This document shows positions 33,148 through 41,044 of a stretch of DNA of 64,000 nucleotides, in pieces. How positions within the stretch are numbered: the first letter of the stretch is position 1; each line of letters opens with the position of its first letter. Below the pieces are notes generated by a model, which worked only from the letters and a program-made list of their open reading frames with translations, searched no databases and was not told the origin of the DNA. Both the position numbers and the translations under genes were made by a program. Where the stretch lies: contig JAFZQO010000002.1 in the NCBI GenBank assembly GCA_017620335.1, forward strand, positions 1 through 64,000, in the 5' to 3' direction. The stretch is from Bacteroidales bacterium (GTDB lineage: Bacteria > Bacteroidota > Bacteroidia > Bacteroidales > UBA932).

Positions 33148-34560
33148 ATGATAAAGCAAGGGCTCGAACAGAAACAGGTCCAGAAGCTTTCACCGCTTCA
33201 GATCCAGACCATCAAACTCATCGAACTCCCCATCCAGGAACTGGAGCAGAGGGTGAAAAGTGAGTTTGAGGACAATCCTGTGCTGGACGACTCCCCTGCC
33301 GAGGGACGTGACGACGATGACGACCAGCCCAAGGACATCTCCCTGGACGAGCTGGATGCCGACGATCCCATTCCCTCCTACCGCCTGCGCGTCAACAATT
33401 ACGGAAAGGACGAAAGGCCCGAATACAACACCTTCTCCGTCAAGGAAAGCTTCACCCAGAGCCTGCTGACGCAGCTCGGGTTCCGCAACCTCAACCCTCA
33501 CCAAATGGCCGTCGGGCGCTATCTCGTATGCAGCATCGACGATGACGGATACCTCCGCAGGGACCTTGACACCATCGTGGACGACATAGCCTTCCGCGAG
33601 AACATCGAGACCGACTACGAGGAAGTCTCCTACCTGCTGGGCATCATCCAGCAGTTCGACCCGGCCGGCGTCGGAGCGCGCAACCTGCGCGAATGCCTCA
33701 CCATCCAGCTTCGCAAGATGAAGCAGACCGACGACGTGAAGAATGCCCTGACCATACTCGAGGACCATTTCCAGGAGTTCACGAACAAGCATTTCCAGAA
33801 AATCATGACCCGCATGGGCATCTCCGAGGAGGAGCTCAAGGCCGCCATAAACCGCATCGTCAAGCTCAACCCCACCCCGGGCGGGCAGATCGACGACTCC
33901 TATACCGAGCAGGCCCAGCAGGTCGTCCCGGACTTTGTCCTGGACCTGGTGGACGGCGAGCTCAGGCTCTCGATGCCGCGCTTCACCATCCCTGAGATCA
34001 GGGTGAACAAGAAGTACGCTGACATGCTCGCCGAGGCGAAGAACTCCGGTGACCGCAAGCAGAAGGAGGCGGCGACATTCGTCAAGCAGAAGATTGACTC
34101 CGCGAAGTGGTTCGTGGAGGCCCTCAAGCAGCGCCACAACACCCTTGAGAGCACGATGAGGGCTATCATCGACTACCAGCGCGAGTACTTCACCGACGGT
34201 GACGAGTCGCACCTCAAGCCCATGGTCCTCAAGGACATAGCCGAGGTGACCGGCTTCGACATCTCCACCATTTCGCGCGTGGTCAACAGCAAGTACATAG
34301 AGACCCATTTCGGCATCTATCCGCTCAAGTACTTCTTCTCCGAGGGCCTGGAGAACCAGGCCGGCGAGGAGGTCTCCACCCGCGAGCTCAAGAAGGCCCT
34401 GCAGGAGTGCGTGGACGGCGAGGACAAACGCAAACCACTCACCGACGACCAGCTCGTGGAGGAGATGAACCGGAAGGGCTACAAGGTCGCCCGCCGCACC
34501 ATTGCCAAGTACCGCGACCAGCTCGGCATCGCCAAGGCCAGGCTGCGCAAGGAACTCTGA
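33148..34560 (+). CDS. rpoN: RNA polymerase sigma-54 factor
   Basis: Sigma-54 family factor, 470 residues. Region I is Gln- and Leu-rich (KQVQKLSPLQIQTIKLIELP), region II is an acidic linker (about residues 48-75), and region III carries the core-binding domain and a helix-turn-helix (LKDIAEVTGFDISTISRVVN). The C-terminal RpoN box is ARRTIAKYRDQLGI, matching ARRTVAKYRE. All parts are present, so it should be active. It needs an AAA+ activator; none is in this window. I did not find a convincing GG-N10-GC site near the genes here. Confidence 0.96.
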   Translation: MIKQGLEQKQVQKLSPLQIQTIKLIELPIQELEQRVKSEFEDNPVLDDSPAEGRDDDDDQPKDISLDELDADDPIPSYRLRVNNYGKDERPEYNTFSVKESFTQSLLTQLGFRNLNPHQMAVGRYLVCSIDDDGYLRRDLDTIVDDIAFRENIETDYEEVSYLLGIIQQFDPAGVGARNLRECLTIQLRKMKQTDDVKNALTILEDHFQEFTNKHFQKIMTRMGISEEELKAAINRIVKLNPTPGGQIDDSYTEQAQQVVPDFVLDLVDGELRLSMPRFTIPEIRVNKKYADMLAEAKNSGDRKQKEAATFVKQKIDSAKWFVEALKQRHNTLESTMRAIIDYQREYFTDGDESHLKPMVLKDIAEVTGFDISTISRVVNSKYIETHFGIYPLKYFFSEGLENQAGEEVSTRELKKALQECVDGEDKRKPLTDDQLVEEMNRKGYKVARRTIAKYRDQLGIAKARLRKEL

Positions 34561-34563
34561 TCC

Positions 34564-35250
34564 CTACCCCTTGTATACTATTTCGTCGGCGAAGCTGTAA
34601 TAGCTATCGTCGCACAGGACCACGTGGTCCAAGAGCGAGATGGACATCGAGTCCATCGCGCGGCGAAGCGCCAGCGTCTGGTTGAGGTCTTCCGAGCCCG
34701 GACGGGGGTTGCCGGATGGATGGTTGTGGACCAGGACCACCGACTGCGCCCTGCGTTCGAGCGCCGAGGCCACGATCCTCTTCACGTCCAGGATGGTGGC
34801 GTTCAGCCCACCTGAACTGACGCACTCACGGCCGATGACGTATCTGGCGGAGTTCAGGTAAATCACCCAGCATTCCTCCGTCTGCAGGCCCTTCATGACC
34901 GGTTTCATCATGCGGTAGACCTGCGCTGGGGCCACGACGGGTATCTTCTCCAGGCGCGACTCCTCCGAAATGAAGCGGCGGCCCAGCTCCAGTGCGGCCA
35001 GGACCGGCAGCACCTTGGCACCGCCGAGGCCGCGCCGGGCGCGCAGCCGCTCCAGCGGAATCTGTGACAGCTGCACCAGCGAGCCGCCGGCGAGTGCCAG
35101 GAGCCGCTGCGCGAGGTCAACGGCGCTCTCGCCCCGCGTCCCGCTCCGCAGAAGGATCGCCAGCAGTTCCCCCGTCCCAAGCACCTCCGGCCCGTACTTC
35201 ATCATCCTTTCCCGGGGCCTCTCCCCCTCCGTCAACTCCTTGATCTTCAT
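34564..35250 (-). CDS. radC: RadC family JAB/MPN protein
   Basis: A 228-residue protein: an N-terminal helix-hairpin-helix-like region (RPRERMMKYGPEVLGTGELL) and a C-terminal JAB1/MPN metalloprotease-like domain with the zinc motif HNHPSGNPRPGSEDLN and the catalytic-type Glu. RadC was once named for DNA repair, but its true role is not settled. It is convergent with rpoN, with a gap of 3 bp. The start at 35250 is adjacent to two hairpin repeats. Confidence 0.93.
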   Translation of the reverse strand: MKIKELTEGERPRERMMKYGPEVLGTGELLAILLRSGTRGESAVDLAQRLLALAGGSLVQLSQIPLERLRARRGLGGAKVLPVLAALELGRRFISEESRLEKIPVVAPAQVYRMMKPVMKGLQTEECWVIYLNSARYVIGRECVSSGGLNATILDVKRIVASALERRAQSVVLVHNHPSGNPRPGSEDLNQTLALRRAMDSMSISLLDHVVLCDDSYYSFADEIVYKG

Positions 35251-35260
35251 AGTACTAAGT

Positions 35261-35343
35261 TTTTGGGAATGAAAATGCCTTTTTCATTCCCGTTTGGACA
35301 AAAATCATTGTTTTGGGAATAAAAACGCCCTTTTCATTCCCGT
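35261..35343. repeat. Two tandem 33-bp hairpin repeats, period 50 bp
   Basis: TTTTGGGAATGAAAA...TTTTCATTCCCGT (35261-35293) is repeated as TTTTGGGAATAAAAA...TTTTCATTCCCGT (35311-35343). The first forms a perfect 11-bp stem (35265-35275 with 35281-35291); the second has one mismatch. They lie 10-93 bp upstream of radC on its minus-strand leader. They could be a binding site pair or leader structures. They are not a terminator for radC because they are on its 5' side. Confidence 0.7.
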
Positions 35344-35346
35344 ACG

Positions 35347-35498
35347 GCTTTTTTCGGCTGCGGTAGAGGTGTGGTTCTCAAAACTTTCGCTTCGCTCCAT
35401 CCCTCCCACGCCTTACGGCGCGGGCCCCTCCCGTTCACGAGGCCACGGGCGGCCACGGTTTTGAGAACCACACCTCTACCGTCCAGCCGAGACGAAGC
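35347..35498. repeat. 150-bp palindromic element, intergenic copy
   Basis: Two arms (35347-35384 and 35458-35498) are reverse complements; the inner 23 bp (ggtagaggtgtggttctcaa core) are perfect, and outer parts have small bulges. The arms enclose 73 bp with patches shared in inverted orientation with the truB copy (CCCTCCCA, CGAGG, GTT). The right arm ends in GAGACGAAGC, exactly as in the truB copy. There is no transposase and no coding frame of note. Confidence 0.75.
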
Positions 35499-35646
35499 TG
35501 TTCCGAAAGCAAACCATTTGTTTACCACCAAATAACCACTTGCATGCAAAGGAAGGAAAAAAGGGGAGAAGGGATGGTCAAAAAGATATGTTTCCGGGGG
35601 GCGGAATACGAATCTGCATGCCGCGGAAGTTTTTAACAGGATATTG
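35499..35646. other. Non-coding leader before mraZ, no gene seen
   Basis: This 148-bp stretch is purine-rich in its centre (aaggaaggaaaaaaggggag) and has no convincing reading frame, hairpin or repeat. It lies between the palindromic element and the mraZ operator. Confidence 0.5.
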
Positions 35647-35686
35647 TGGAAAAATTTGGAAAATAGTGGAACAAAATGGAAAAGTT
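35647..35686 (+). promoter_or_regulatory. mraZ: MraZ operator-like direct repeats
   Basis: TGGAA or TGGAAAA begins at 35647, 35657, 35667 and 35677, four copies at an exact 10-bp period. Known MraZ sites are three TGGG(N) boxes at 10-bp spacing before mraZ. The array ends 6 bp before the -7 box, so MraZ bound here would block its own promoter. Confidence 0.7.
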
Positions 35687-35691
35687 TTTCG

Positions 35692-35699
35692 TACCTTTG
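35692..35699 (+). promoter_or_regulatory. -7 box for the mraZ-dcw operon
   Basis: TACCTTTG fits TAnnTTTG and lies 35 bp before the mraZ ATG. The -33 position falls inside the MraZ repeats. Confidence 0.65.
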
Positions 35700-35733
35700 T
35701 GCCAATCGCGTGCTATAAGTTTTTTAAGGAACC

Positions 35734-36186
35734 ATGGTCACATTCATCGGCAACTATACCTCCAAGCTGGACGACAAGGGGCGGCTCGTCTTCCCCGCGC
35801 CGCTCAAGGGTATGATGCCCGAGGGTGGCGACATGCGTTTCGTAATCAAGAAGGACATCTTCGCGGACTGCCTGGAAATGTACACTTTCGAAGAGTGGGA
35901 GCGGCAGTCTGCGGAAGTCAAGTCCCGACTCAATTTCTTCAACGAGGAGCACGCGAGGTTCTGGAGAGCCTATATGCGTGACCGCGACATCGTGGAGCCG
36001 GACGCCAAATTCGGCCGCATATCGATCTCGAAGGAACTTCTGGATCGTATCGGTGCAACAAAGGAAGTGGTGTTTTCCGGCAATGATTACAAGATCGAGA
36101 TCTGGGCCAAGGAGAGATACGAGGCCGCAAGGATCTCCAACGACGAATTCGTAGCCATAGCCGGACGCCTGCCTGAACCAAGGTAG
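35734..36186 (+). CDS. mraZ: Transcriptional regulator MraZ
   Basis: DNA-binding AbrB-like regulator, 150 residues, with two SpoVT-AbrB half-domains. The first has IGNYTSKLDDKGRLVFPAPLK and the second DRDIVEPDAKFGRISISKELL (both with the family D-x-K-G/F-G-R pattern). It heads the dcw operon and represses it in other bacteria. The four upstream 10-bp repeats fit autoregulation. Length is normal for the family. Confidence 0.95.
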   Translation: MVTFIGNYTSKLDDKGRLVFPAPLKGMMPEGGDMRFVIKKDIFADCLEMYTFEEWERQSAEVKSRLNFFNEEHARFWRAYMRDRDIVEPDAKFGRISISKELLDRIGATKEVVFSGNDYKIEIWAKERYEAARISNDEFVAIAGRLPEPR

Positions 36187-36198
36187 GAGAGGCTGGCC

Positions 36199-37155
36199 AT
36201 GTCGGAATATCACGTCCCGGTACTTCTCAAGGAGAGCGTCGACGCCCTCATCACCGATCCTTCAGGATTCTACATCGATGCCACGTACGGTGGCGGCGGA
36301 CACTCCGCGGAGATCCTCTCGAGGCTTTCCCCGGAGGGAAGGCTCGTGGCCTTCGACCGCGACAGCGACGCGATGTCAGGCAGGGTGGACGATCCACGTC
36401 TCACCCTGATACACAATAATTTCCGATTCGTCCACAATTTCGCACTCCTGGAGGCCCGCAAGGCCGCACGCGATTACCGGGAGTGCGTTGTGGACGGTAT
36501 CCTGGCCGACCTCGGGGTGTCGTCCCACCAGTTCGACACCGCGGAGAGAGGCTTCTCGTTCCGCTATGACGCCCCCCTCGACATGAGGATGAACACCATG
36601 GCGGAGCTTACGGCCGCGGACGTGCTGAACACCTATGCCCAGGAGGAACTTGAGAAGGTCTTCCGCCTGTACGGCGAGGTGGAGAACGCGCGCAGGCTGG
36701 CGGCCCTCGTGACCGCGGCCCGCGCCAAGGCGGAGATCCGCACCACAGGCGACCTGGACACGGCCATCAGGCCGGCGCTCCCCGCCTACGCGGAGCACAA
36801 GTACCTCGCCAAGGTGTACCAGGCCCTGCGCATCGAGGTGAACCAGGAGATGCGCGCCCTCGGGAAGTTCCTCGACGGCGCGGCCAAGAGCCTGAAGCCC
36901 GGCGGCAGGCTCGTGGTCATCACCTACCACTCCCTGGAGGACAGGATGGTGAAGAACTTCATCAAGGCCGGAAACATCGACGGCGCCGTCGAGAAGGACG
37001 TGTACGGCCGCGCGTACACTCCCCTGCGGGCACTGGACCGTAAGCCGGTCCTGCCGCAGGAGAGCGAGGTCGCGGCCAATACCCGCGCCCGCAGCGCCAA
37101 GCTCAGGACGGCGGAGAAGCCGCTGTCCGCGGAAAACGCAAGGAGGGACGACTGA
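36199..37155 (+). CDS. rsmH: 16S rRNA (cytosine-1402-N4)-methyltransferase
   Basis: SAM-dependent methyltransferase (MraW), 318 residues. The start blocks HVPVLLKESVDAL and YIDATYGGGGHSAEIL form the SAM site; DGILADLGVSSHQFDTAERGFSF carries the catalytic motif, and PGGRLVVITYHSLEDRMVKNF the C-terminal part. It modifies C1402 in the ribosomal P site. The AGGAG at -13 is a rare SD-like site here. Its TGA overlaps the ftsL ATG by one base. Confidence 0.96.
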   Translation: MSEYHVPVLLKESVDALITDPSGFYIDATYGGGGHSAEILSRLSPEGRLVAFDRDSDAMSGRVDDPRLTLIHNNFRFVHNFALLEARKAARDYRECVVDGILADLGVSSHQFDTAERGFSFRYDAPLDMRMNTMAELTAADVLNTYAQEELEKVFRLYGEVENARRLAALVTAARAKAEIRTTGDLDTAIRPALPAYAEHKYLAKVYQALRIEVNQEMRALGKFLDGAAKSLKPGGRLVVITYHSLEDRMVKNFIKAGNIDGAVEKDVYGRAYTPLRALDRKPVLPQESEVAANTRARSAKLRTAEKPLSAENARRDD

Positions 37156-37511
37156 TGGCGGAAGGACAGAAATGGAAGATACAGGACGTCGGAAGACTGC
37201 TGAAGGAGAGCTTCAAGGCCATCCTTCACGGCCAGTTCCTGCTGCGCCTGAACATCGGAAGGTACTTCATCCACATCGTTTACACCTTCTTCCTCTTCGG
37301 CATGCTGATCTGGTTCAGCCTGGTCGTGGACAACACCCTCGCGAAGGTGGAGAAGAACCAGGCCGCGATCAAGGAACTCGAGATCGAGCACGCCGACCTG
37401 GAGTTCGAGCTCAGGACCCTGAACCGCAGGGCGACGCTCCGGGACATGTTGAAAGACAGCGGCTCGAAGGTCGCGGAACCCGAGAAGCCCGCCATTGTAT
37501 TGAAGAAATGA
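37155..37511 (+). CDS. ftsL: FtsL-like cell division protein
   Basis: Small bitopic protein, 118 residues: cytoplasmic N-terminus (about 40 residues), one membrane segment (YFIHIVYTFFLFGMLIWFSLV as its core), then a periplasmic coiled coil (ALKELEIEHADLEFELRTL-like heptads). In the divisome FtsL pairs with FtsB and FtsQ to activate FtsW/FtsI. Identity rests on position between rsmH and ftsI and on topology, since FtsL sequences are weakly conserved. Confidence 0.8.
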   Translation: MAEGQKWKIQDVGRLLKESFKAILHGQFLLRLNIGRYFIHIVYTFFLFGMLIWFSLVVDNTLAKVEKNQAAIKELEIEHADLEFELRTLNRRATLRDMLKDSGSKVAEPEKPAIVLKK

Positions 37512-37515
37512 CGCC

Positions 37516-39624
37516 ATGGCAGAGAGAACGGAAAATAACGGGAAAAGAGACAGGATAGGAAGGCTCATGTACCTGTTCTACATCCTGTTCCTCATCGGGG
37601 CGGTGGTCCTGGTGGGGCAGCTCATTAGGGTGCAGGTCTTCTTCAAGCCTGACAAGGCCATCGAGTCGAAGCTCACCCCTTCCGTGACGAAGGACGTCAT
37701 GCGTCCGGCGCGCGGGGCCATACTCGCCCGCGACGGCCGCATGCTGGCCATTTCCTTCCCTTCCTACACCATAGCCATGGACCCCACCGTCCTCAAGGAC
37801 GAATTCGCGCGCGACTCCCAAAACGGCAAAGACCGCGAGCAGGAGTGGCTGGAGAAAGCCAGGGCCCTTTCCGAAGGCCTTTCCAGGTTCTTCCCCGAGA
37901 AAACCGCTTCCGAATACTACGAGACCATACGCAAGGACCGTGAGAACGGCAACCGTTTCCGCTCCCTCGGCACCCCGGTCGATTACGAGACCCTCCAGGA
38001 GATCAAGGAACTCCCGCTCTTCAATGAAGGCCAGTTCAAGGGTGGCCTCATCGTGAACCAGAAGGACGTGAGACAGTATCCCTACGGCACCCTGGCGCGC
38101 CGCGTCATCGGTTTCGTGCGTGACAACACCGACGCCAGCACCAACAACTACATCGGCATCGAGGGCAAGTTCAACTCCAAGCTTCACGGCGAGGAAGGCT
38201 ACCGCTACACCACCGTCAAGGACGGAAGGGAGAGGATCCAGGTCCTTGACAGCGCCGCCGTCAAGCCGGTGGACGGCCTCGACGTGCGGACTACCCTGGA
38301 CGTCGACATCCAGGACCTCGCAGACCGTTCGCTGCGCGCGCAGATAGACACCAACCGCAAGATCGAGGGAGGCTGCGCCGTGGTCATGGAAGTGGCCACC
38401 GGGGCCATCAGGGCCATGGTCAACCTCAAGCGCGACCCCAAGACCGGGAAGATGGAGGAGTCCTACAACTACGCCATCGGCCGCGCCGGCGAGCCCGGCT
38501 CCGTGTTCAAGGCCTCGACCATCATGACGCTTCTCGAGGACGGCTGCATCCATTCCCTGGAGGAGACCATCCCCACCAACCACGGCAAGGAAGGCACCCT
38601 GCCGCTGGACCAGCACATCTACGACTACGAGCGCCAGTACGGCACCAACGAGATTACCATCCTCAAGGGCCTGGAGATGTCGTCCAACTACGTTTTCGCA
38701 CATCTGGCCGTCACGCATTACTCCAAGCGCCCGAAGGACTTCATCGACAAGCTCTACATGTACAAGCTCGGAGAAGCTTTCGACTTCGACCTGGACGGCA
38801 TGGCTTCCCCGCAGGTGCCTTCGCCGGACCGAGACTCCTGGAGCATCACCAGCCTCGGCACCACGGCCTACGGCTATTCCGTGACCGAAACCCCTCTGCA
38901 CATCCTCACTTTCTACAACGCCATAGCCAACAAGGGCAAGATGATGAAACCGTACCTGGTCGAGGACATCGAGAAGAACGGCACCGTGAAGGAGAAGCTC
39001 GGACCGAGCATCCTGAACGCGTCGATCTGCTCGCGTGCCACCGCGGACACCATCACCCGCGGCCTGACCGCCGTCGTCCAGAGCGGTACCGCCACGCGAC
39101 TTAAGAACACCAAGTTCAAGGTCGCGGGCAAGACCGGAACGGCCCGCATCGTCCTGGACGCCCAGGACTCCAAGACCTCCGCCGGACGCTACACCGACGA
39201 ATGGGGCCGCAAGAAGAACCAGGCCACGTTCGTGGGCTTCTTCCCGGCCGAGGCTCCCATGTATTCGTTCATCGTGGTCATCTACTCCACGCTGGACCGC
39301 GAGAGCTTCTACGGAGGCACCCTGCCGGCACTGGCCGCCCGCGACATCGTGGACGGCATCTACGCCATGGACCCCGTTTGGATGGAAAGCCTCAAGCCGC
39401 AAGCGGCGGTGCCGCCCATGCCGGCCAGGGAGGTGCTTTCCCAGACGGAGGACACCCTTACCGTACCGGACCTGTCCGGCATGGGCCTGAGGGACGCGCT
39501 GTACGCCGTGGAGAGCACGGGGATGAAATGTGATTACACGGGGACGGGGCACGTCGCCTCCCAGTCCCCCAAGGCCGGAGCGGCGGTGACCAAGGGCGGC
39601 ACGGTAAAACTGACTTTGAAATGA
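37516..39624 (+). CDS. ftsI: Penicillin-binding transpeptidase FtsI with PASTA domain
   Basis: Class B PBP for septal peptidoglycan crosslinking, 702 residues. An N-terminal anchor (LMYLFYILFLIGAVVLVGQLI as its core) precedes a dimerisation domain. The transpeptidase has the SxxK motif SVFK (Ser329), SSN near residue 388 and KTGTA near 539. The last 50 residues (VPDLSGMGLRDALYAVESTGM and SPKAGAAVTKGG) form a PASTA domain, common in Bacteroidota. Its stop overlaps the murE start by 4 nt. Confidence 0.95.
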   Translation: MAERTENNGKRDRIGRLMYLFYILFLIGAVVLVGQLIRVQVFFKPDKAIESKLTPSVTKDVMRPARGAILARDGRMLAISFPSYTIAMDPTVLKDEFARDSQNGKDREQEWLEKARALSEGLSRFFPEKTASEYYETIRKDRENGNRFRSLGTPVDYETLQEIKELPLFNEGQFKGGLIVNQKDVRQYPYGTLARRVIGFVRDNTDASTNNYIGIEGKFNSKLHGEEGYRYTTVKDGRERIQVLDSAAVKPVDGLDVRTTLDVDIQDLADRSLRAQIDTNRKIEGGCAVVMEVATGAIRAMVNLKRDPKTGKMEESYNYAIGRAGEPGSVFKASTIMTLLEDGCIHSLEETIPTNHGKEGTLPLDQHIYDYERQYGTNEITILKGLEMSSNYVFAHLAVTHYSKRPKDFIDKLYMYKLGEAFDFDLDGMASPQVPSPDRDSWSITSLGTTAYGYSVTETPLHILTFYNAIANKGKMMKPYLVEDIEKNGTVKEKLGPSILNASICSRATADTITRGLTAVVQSGTATRLKNTKFKVAGKTGTARIVLDAQDSKTSAGRYTDEWGRKKNQATFVGFFPAEAPMYSFIVVIYSTLDRESFYGGTLPALAARDIVDGIYAMDPVWMESLKPQAAVPPMPAREVLSQTEDTLTVPDLSGMGLRDALYAVESTGMKCDYTGTGHVASQSPKAGAAVTKGGTVKLTLK

Positions 39625-41027
39625 GACTTGAGGAGATCATAAGGGACACCGGGGCGGAGATCGTCCACGGCAATCCGGACACCATGATAGACGCCATCTG
39701 CAGCGATTCCCGCAAGGCGGCGGCCGGATCCCTGTTCATCGCTGTCAAGGGTTTCGCCACCGACGGGCACAAGTTCATCGGGGCGGCGCTCGAAGCGGGC
39801 GCGGCGGCGGTAGTCTCCGCCGACCGCAGGGGCCTCGCCCTCTGCGCCGCCAACTTCTTCAGCCATCCGTCGGAGAAGCTGCAGCTCGTCGGCATCACCG
39901 GCACCAACGGCAAGACCACGACCGTCACCCTGCTGTACCACCTCTTCATGGGCCTGGGATACAACTGCGGCCTGCTCTCGACCATAGCCAACTACGTCGG
40001 GACCGAGCGACTGGAGACCGACAACACCACTTCCGACCCCATCACCATCAACTCCCTCATGGCCAGGATGGTGGACGCCGGATGCGAATACTGCTTCATG
40101 GAGGTCAGCTCCATCGGCATCGAGCAGGAGCGCGTGGCGGGCCTGAAGTTCAAGGTCGGCATCTTCTCCAACCTCACCCACGACCACCTCGACTACCACG
40201 GCACCTACGCCGAATACCTCCGCTGCAAGAAACTGTTCTTCGACGGCCTTCCCGCAGATGCCACGGCCATCACCAACATCGACGACCGCAACGGCCTCGT
40301 CATGGTGCAGAACACCGCGGCGAAGGTGGTCACATACTCCTGCCGTGGAATGGCTGACCATACCTGCCGCATCATGGAGGAAAGTTTCGAGGGCATGATG
40401 CTCAAGATCGACGGCGTGGAGGTATGGACGCGGCTCATCGGCCAGCACAACGCCTACAACCTGCTGGCCATCTATTCGGCGGCGCTGGCCGTCGGCGCGA
40501 CGCAGGACGAAGCCCTGCTGTCGCTCAGCCGCCTTGAGTCCGCCAAGGGACGCCTGGAGAACATACGCGGTCCCCGCGGCATTTCGGCCATCATCGACTA
40601 CGCCCACACCCCCGACGCCATGGAGAACGTCCTGAAGACCCTCCGCGACATCGAGCCCGCCAAGCAGCTCATCTGCCTCTTCGGCTGCGGCGGGGACCGC
40701 GACAGGACCAAGCGTCCCGAGATGGCTAAAGTCGCCGAGGCCTATGCCGACCGCATCATCGTGACCTCCGACAACAGCCGTACCGAACGGACTGAGGACA
40801 TCATGGAGGACATCCGCAAGGGCTTCTCACCCGCCGGGGAGGCCAAGGCCATATTCATCGCCGACCGCAAGGAGGCGATACGCACGGCCATCCTCACCGC
40901 GCAGGACGGCGCCACCATCCTGCTGGCCGGCAAGGGCCACGAGACCTACCAGATCATCGGCAGGGAGAAGAGGCATTTCGACGAGAAGGAGATCGTCGAG
41001 GAGATATTTGCAAGTGTACGATCCTGA
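39621..41027 (+). CDS. murE: UDP-MurNAc-tripeptide synthetase MurE
   Basis: Adds the third amino acid (meso-DAP in most Bacteroidota) to the UDP-MurNAc dipeptide; 468 residues. N-terminal binding region AICSDSRKAAAGSLFIAVKG, ATP loop GITGTNGKTTTVTLLYHLF (core), central DYAHTPDAMENVL, and the C-terminal domain with the substrate motif. Most mDAP ligases read DNPR here; this one reads TSDNSRTE, so Pro is Ser while Arg is kept. That still favours mDAP. Confidence 0.94.
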   Translation: MRLEEIIRDTGAEIVHGNPDTMIDAICSDSRKAAAGSLFIAVKGFATDGHKFIGAALEAGAAAVVSADRRGLALCAANFFSHPSEKLQLVGITGTNGKTTTVTLLYHLFMGLGYNCGLLSTIANYVGTERLETDNTTSDPITINSLMARMVDAGCEYCFMEVSSIGIEQERVAGLKFKVGIFSNLTHDHLDYHGTYAEYLRCKKLFFDGLPADATAITNIDDRNGLVMVQNTAAKVVTYSCRGMADHTCRIMEESFEGMMLKIDGVEVWTRLIGQHNAYNLLAIYSAALAVGATQDEALLSLSRLESAKGRLENIRGPRGISAIIDYAHTPDAMENVLKTLRDIEPAKQLICLFGCGGDRDRTKRPEMAKVAEAYADRIIVTSDNSRTERTEDIMEDIRKGFSPAGEAKAIFIADRKEAIRTAILTAQDGATILLAGKGHETYQIIGREKRHFDEKEIVEEIFASVRS

Positions 41028-41044
41028 TACCTGTTTGAAAGATT

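Noticed and set aside
35261..35343. Hairpin repeats as a radC terminator
   Set aside because: They lie on the 5' side of radC; mraZ is read away from them, so neither gene ends there.
35647..35686. TGGAA repeats as a CRISPR or microsatellite
   Set aside because: Only four 10-bp units with variable spacers, directly before mraZ; they fit an operator.
37411..39552. 713-residue open frame opposite ftsI
   Set aside because: Shadow of ftsI. The plus-strand frame has the SxxK, SxN and KTG motifs.
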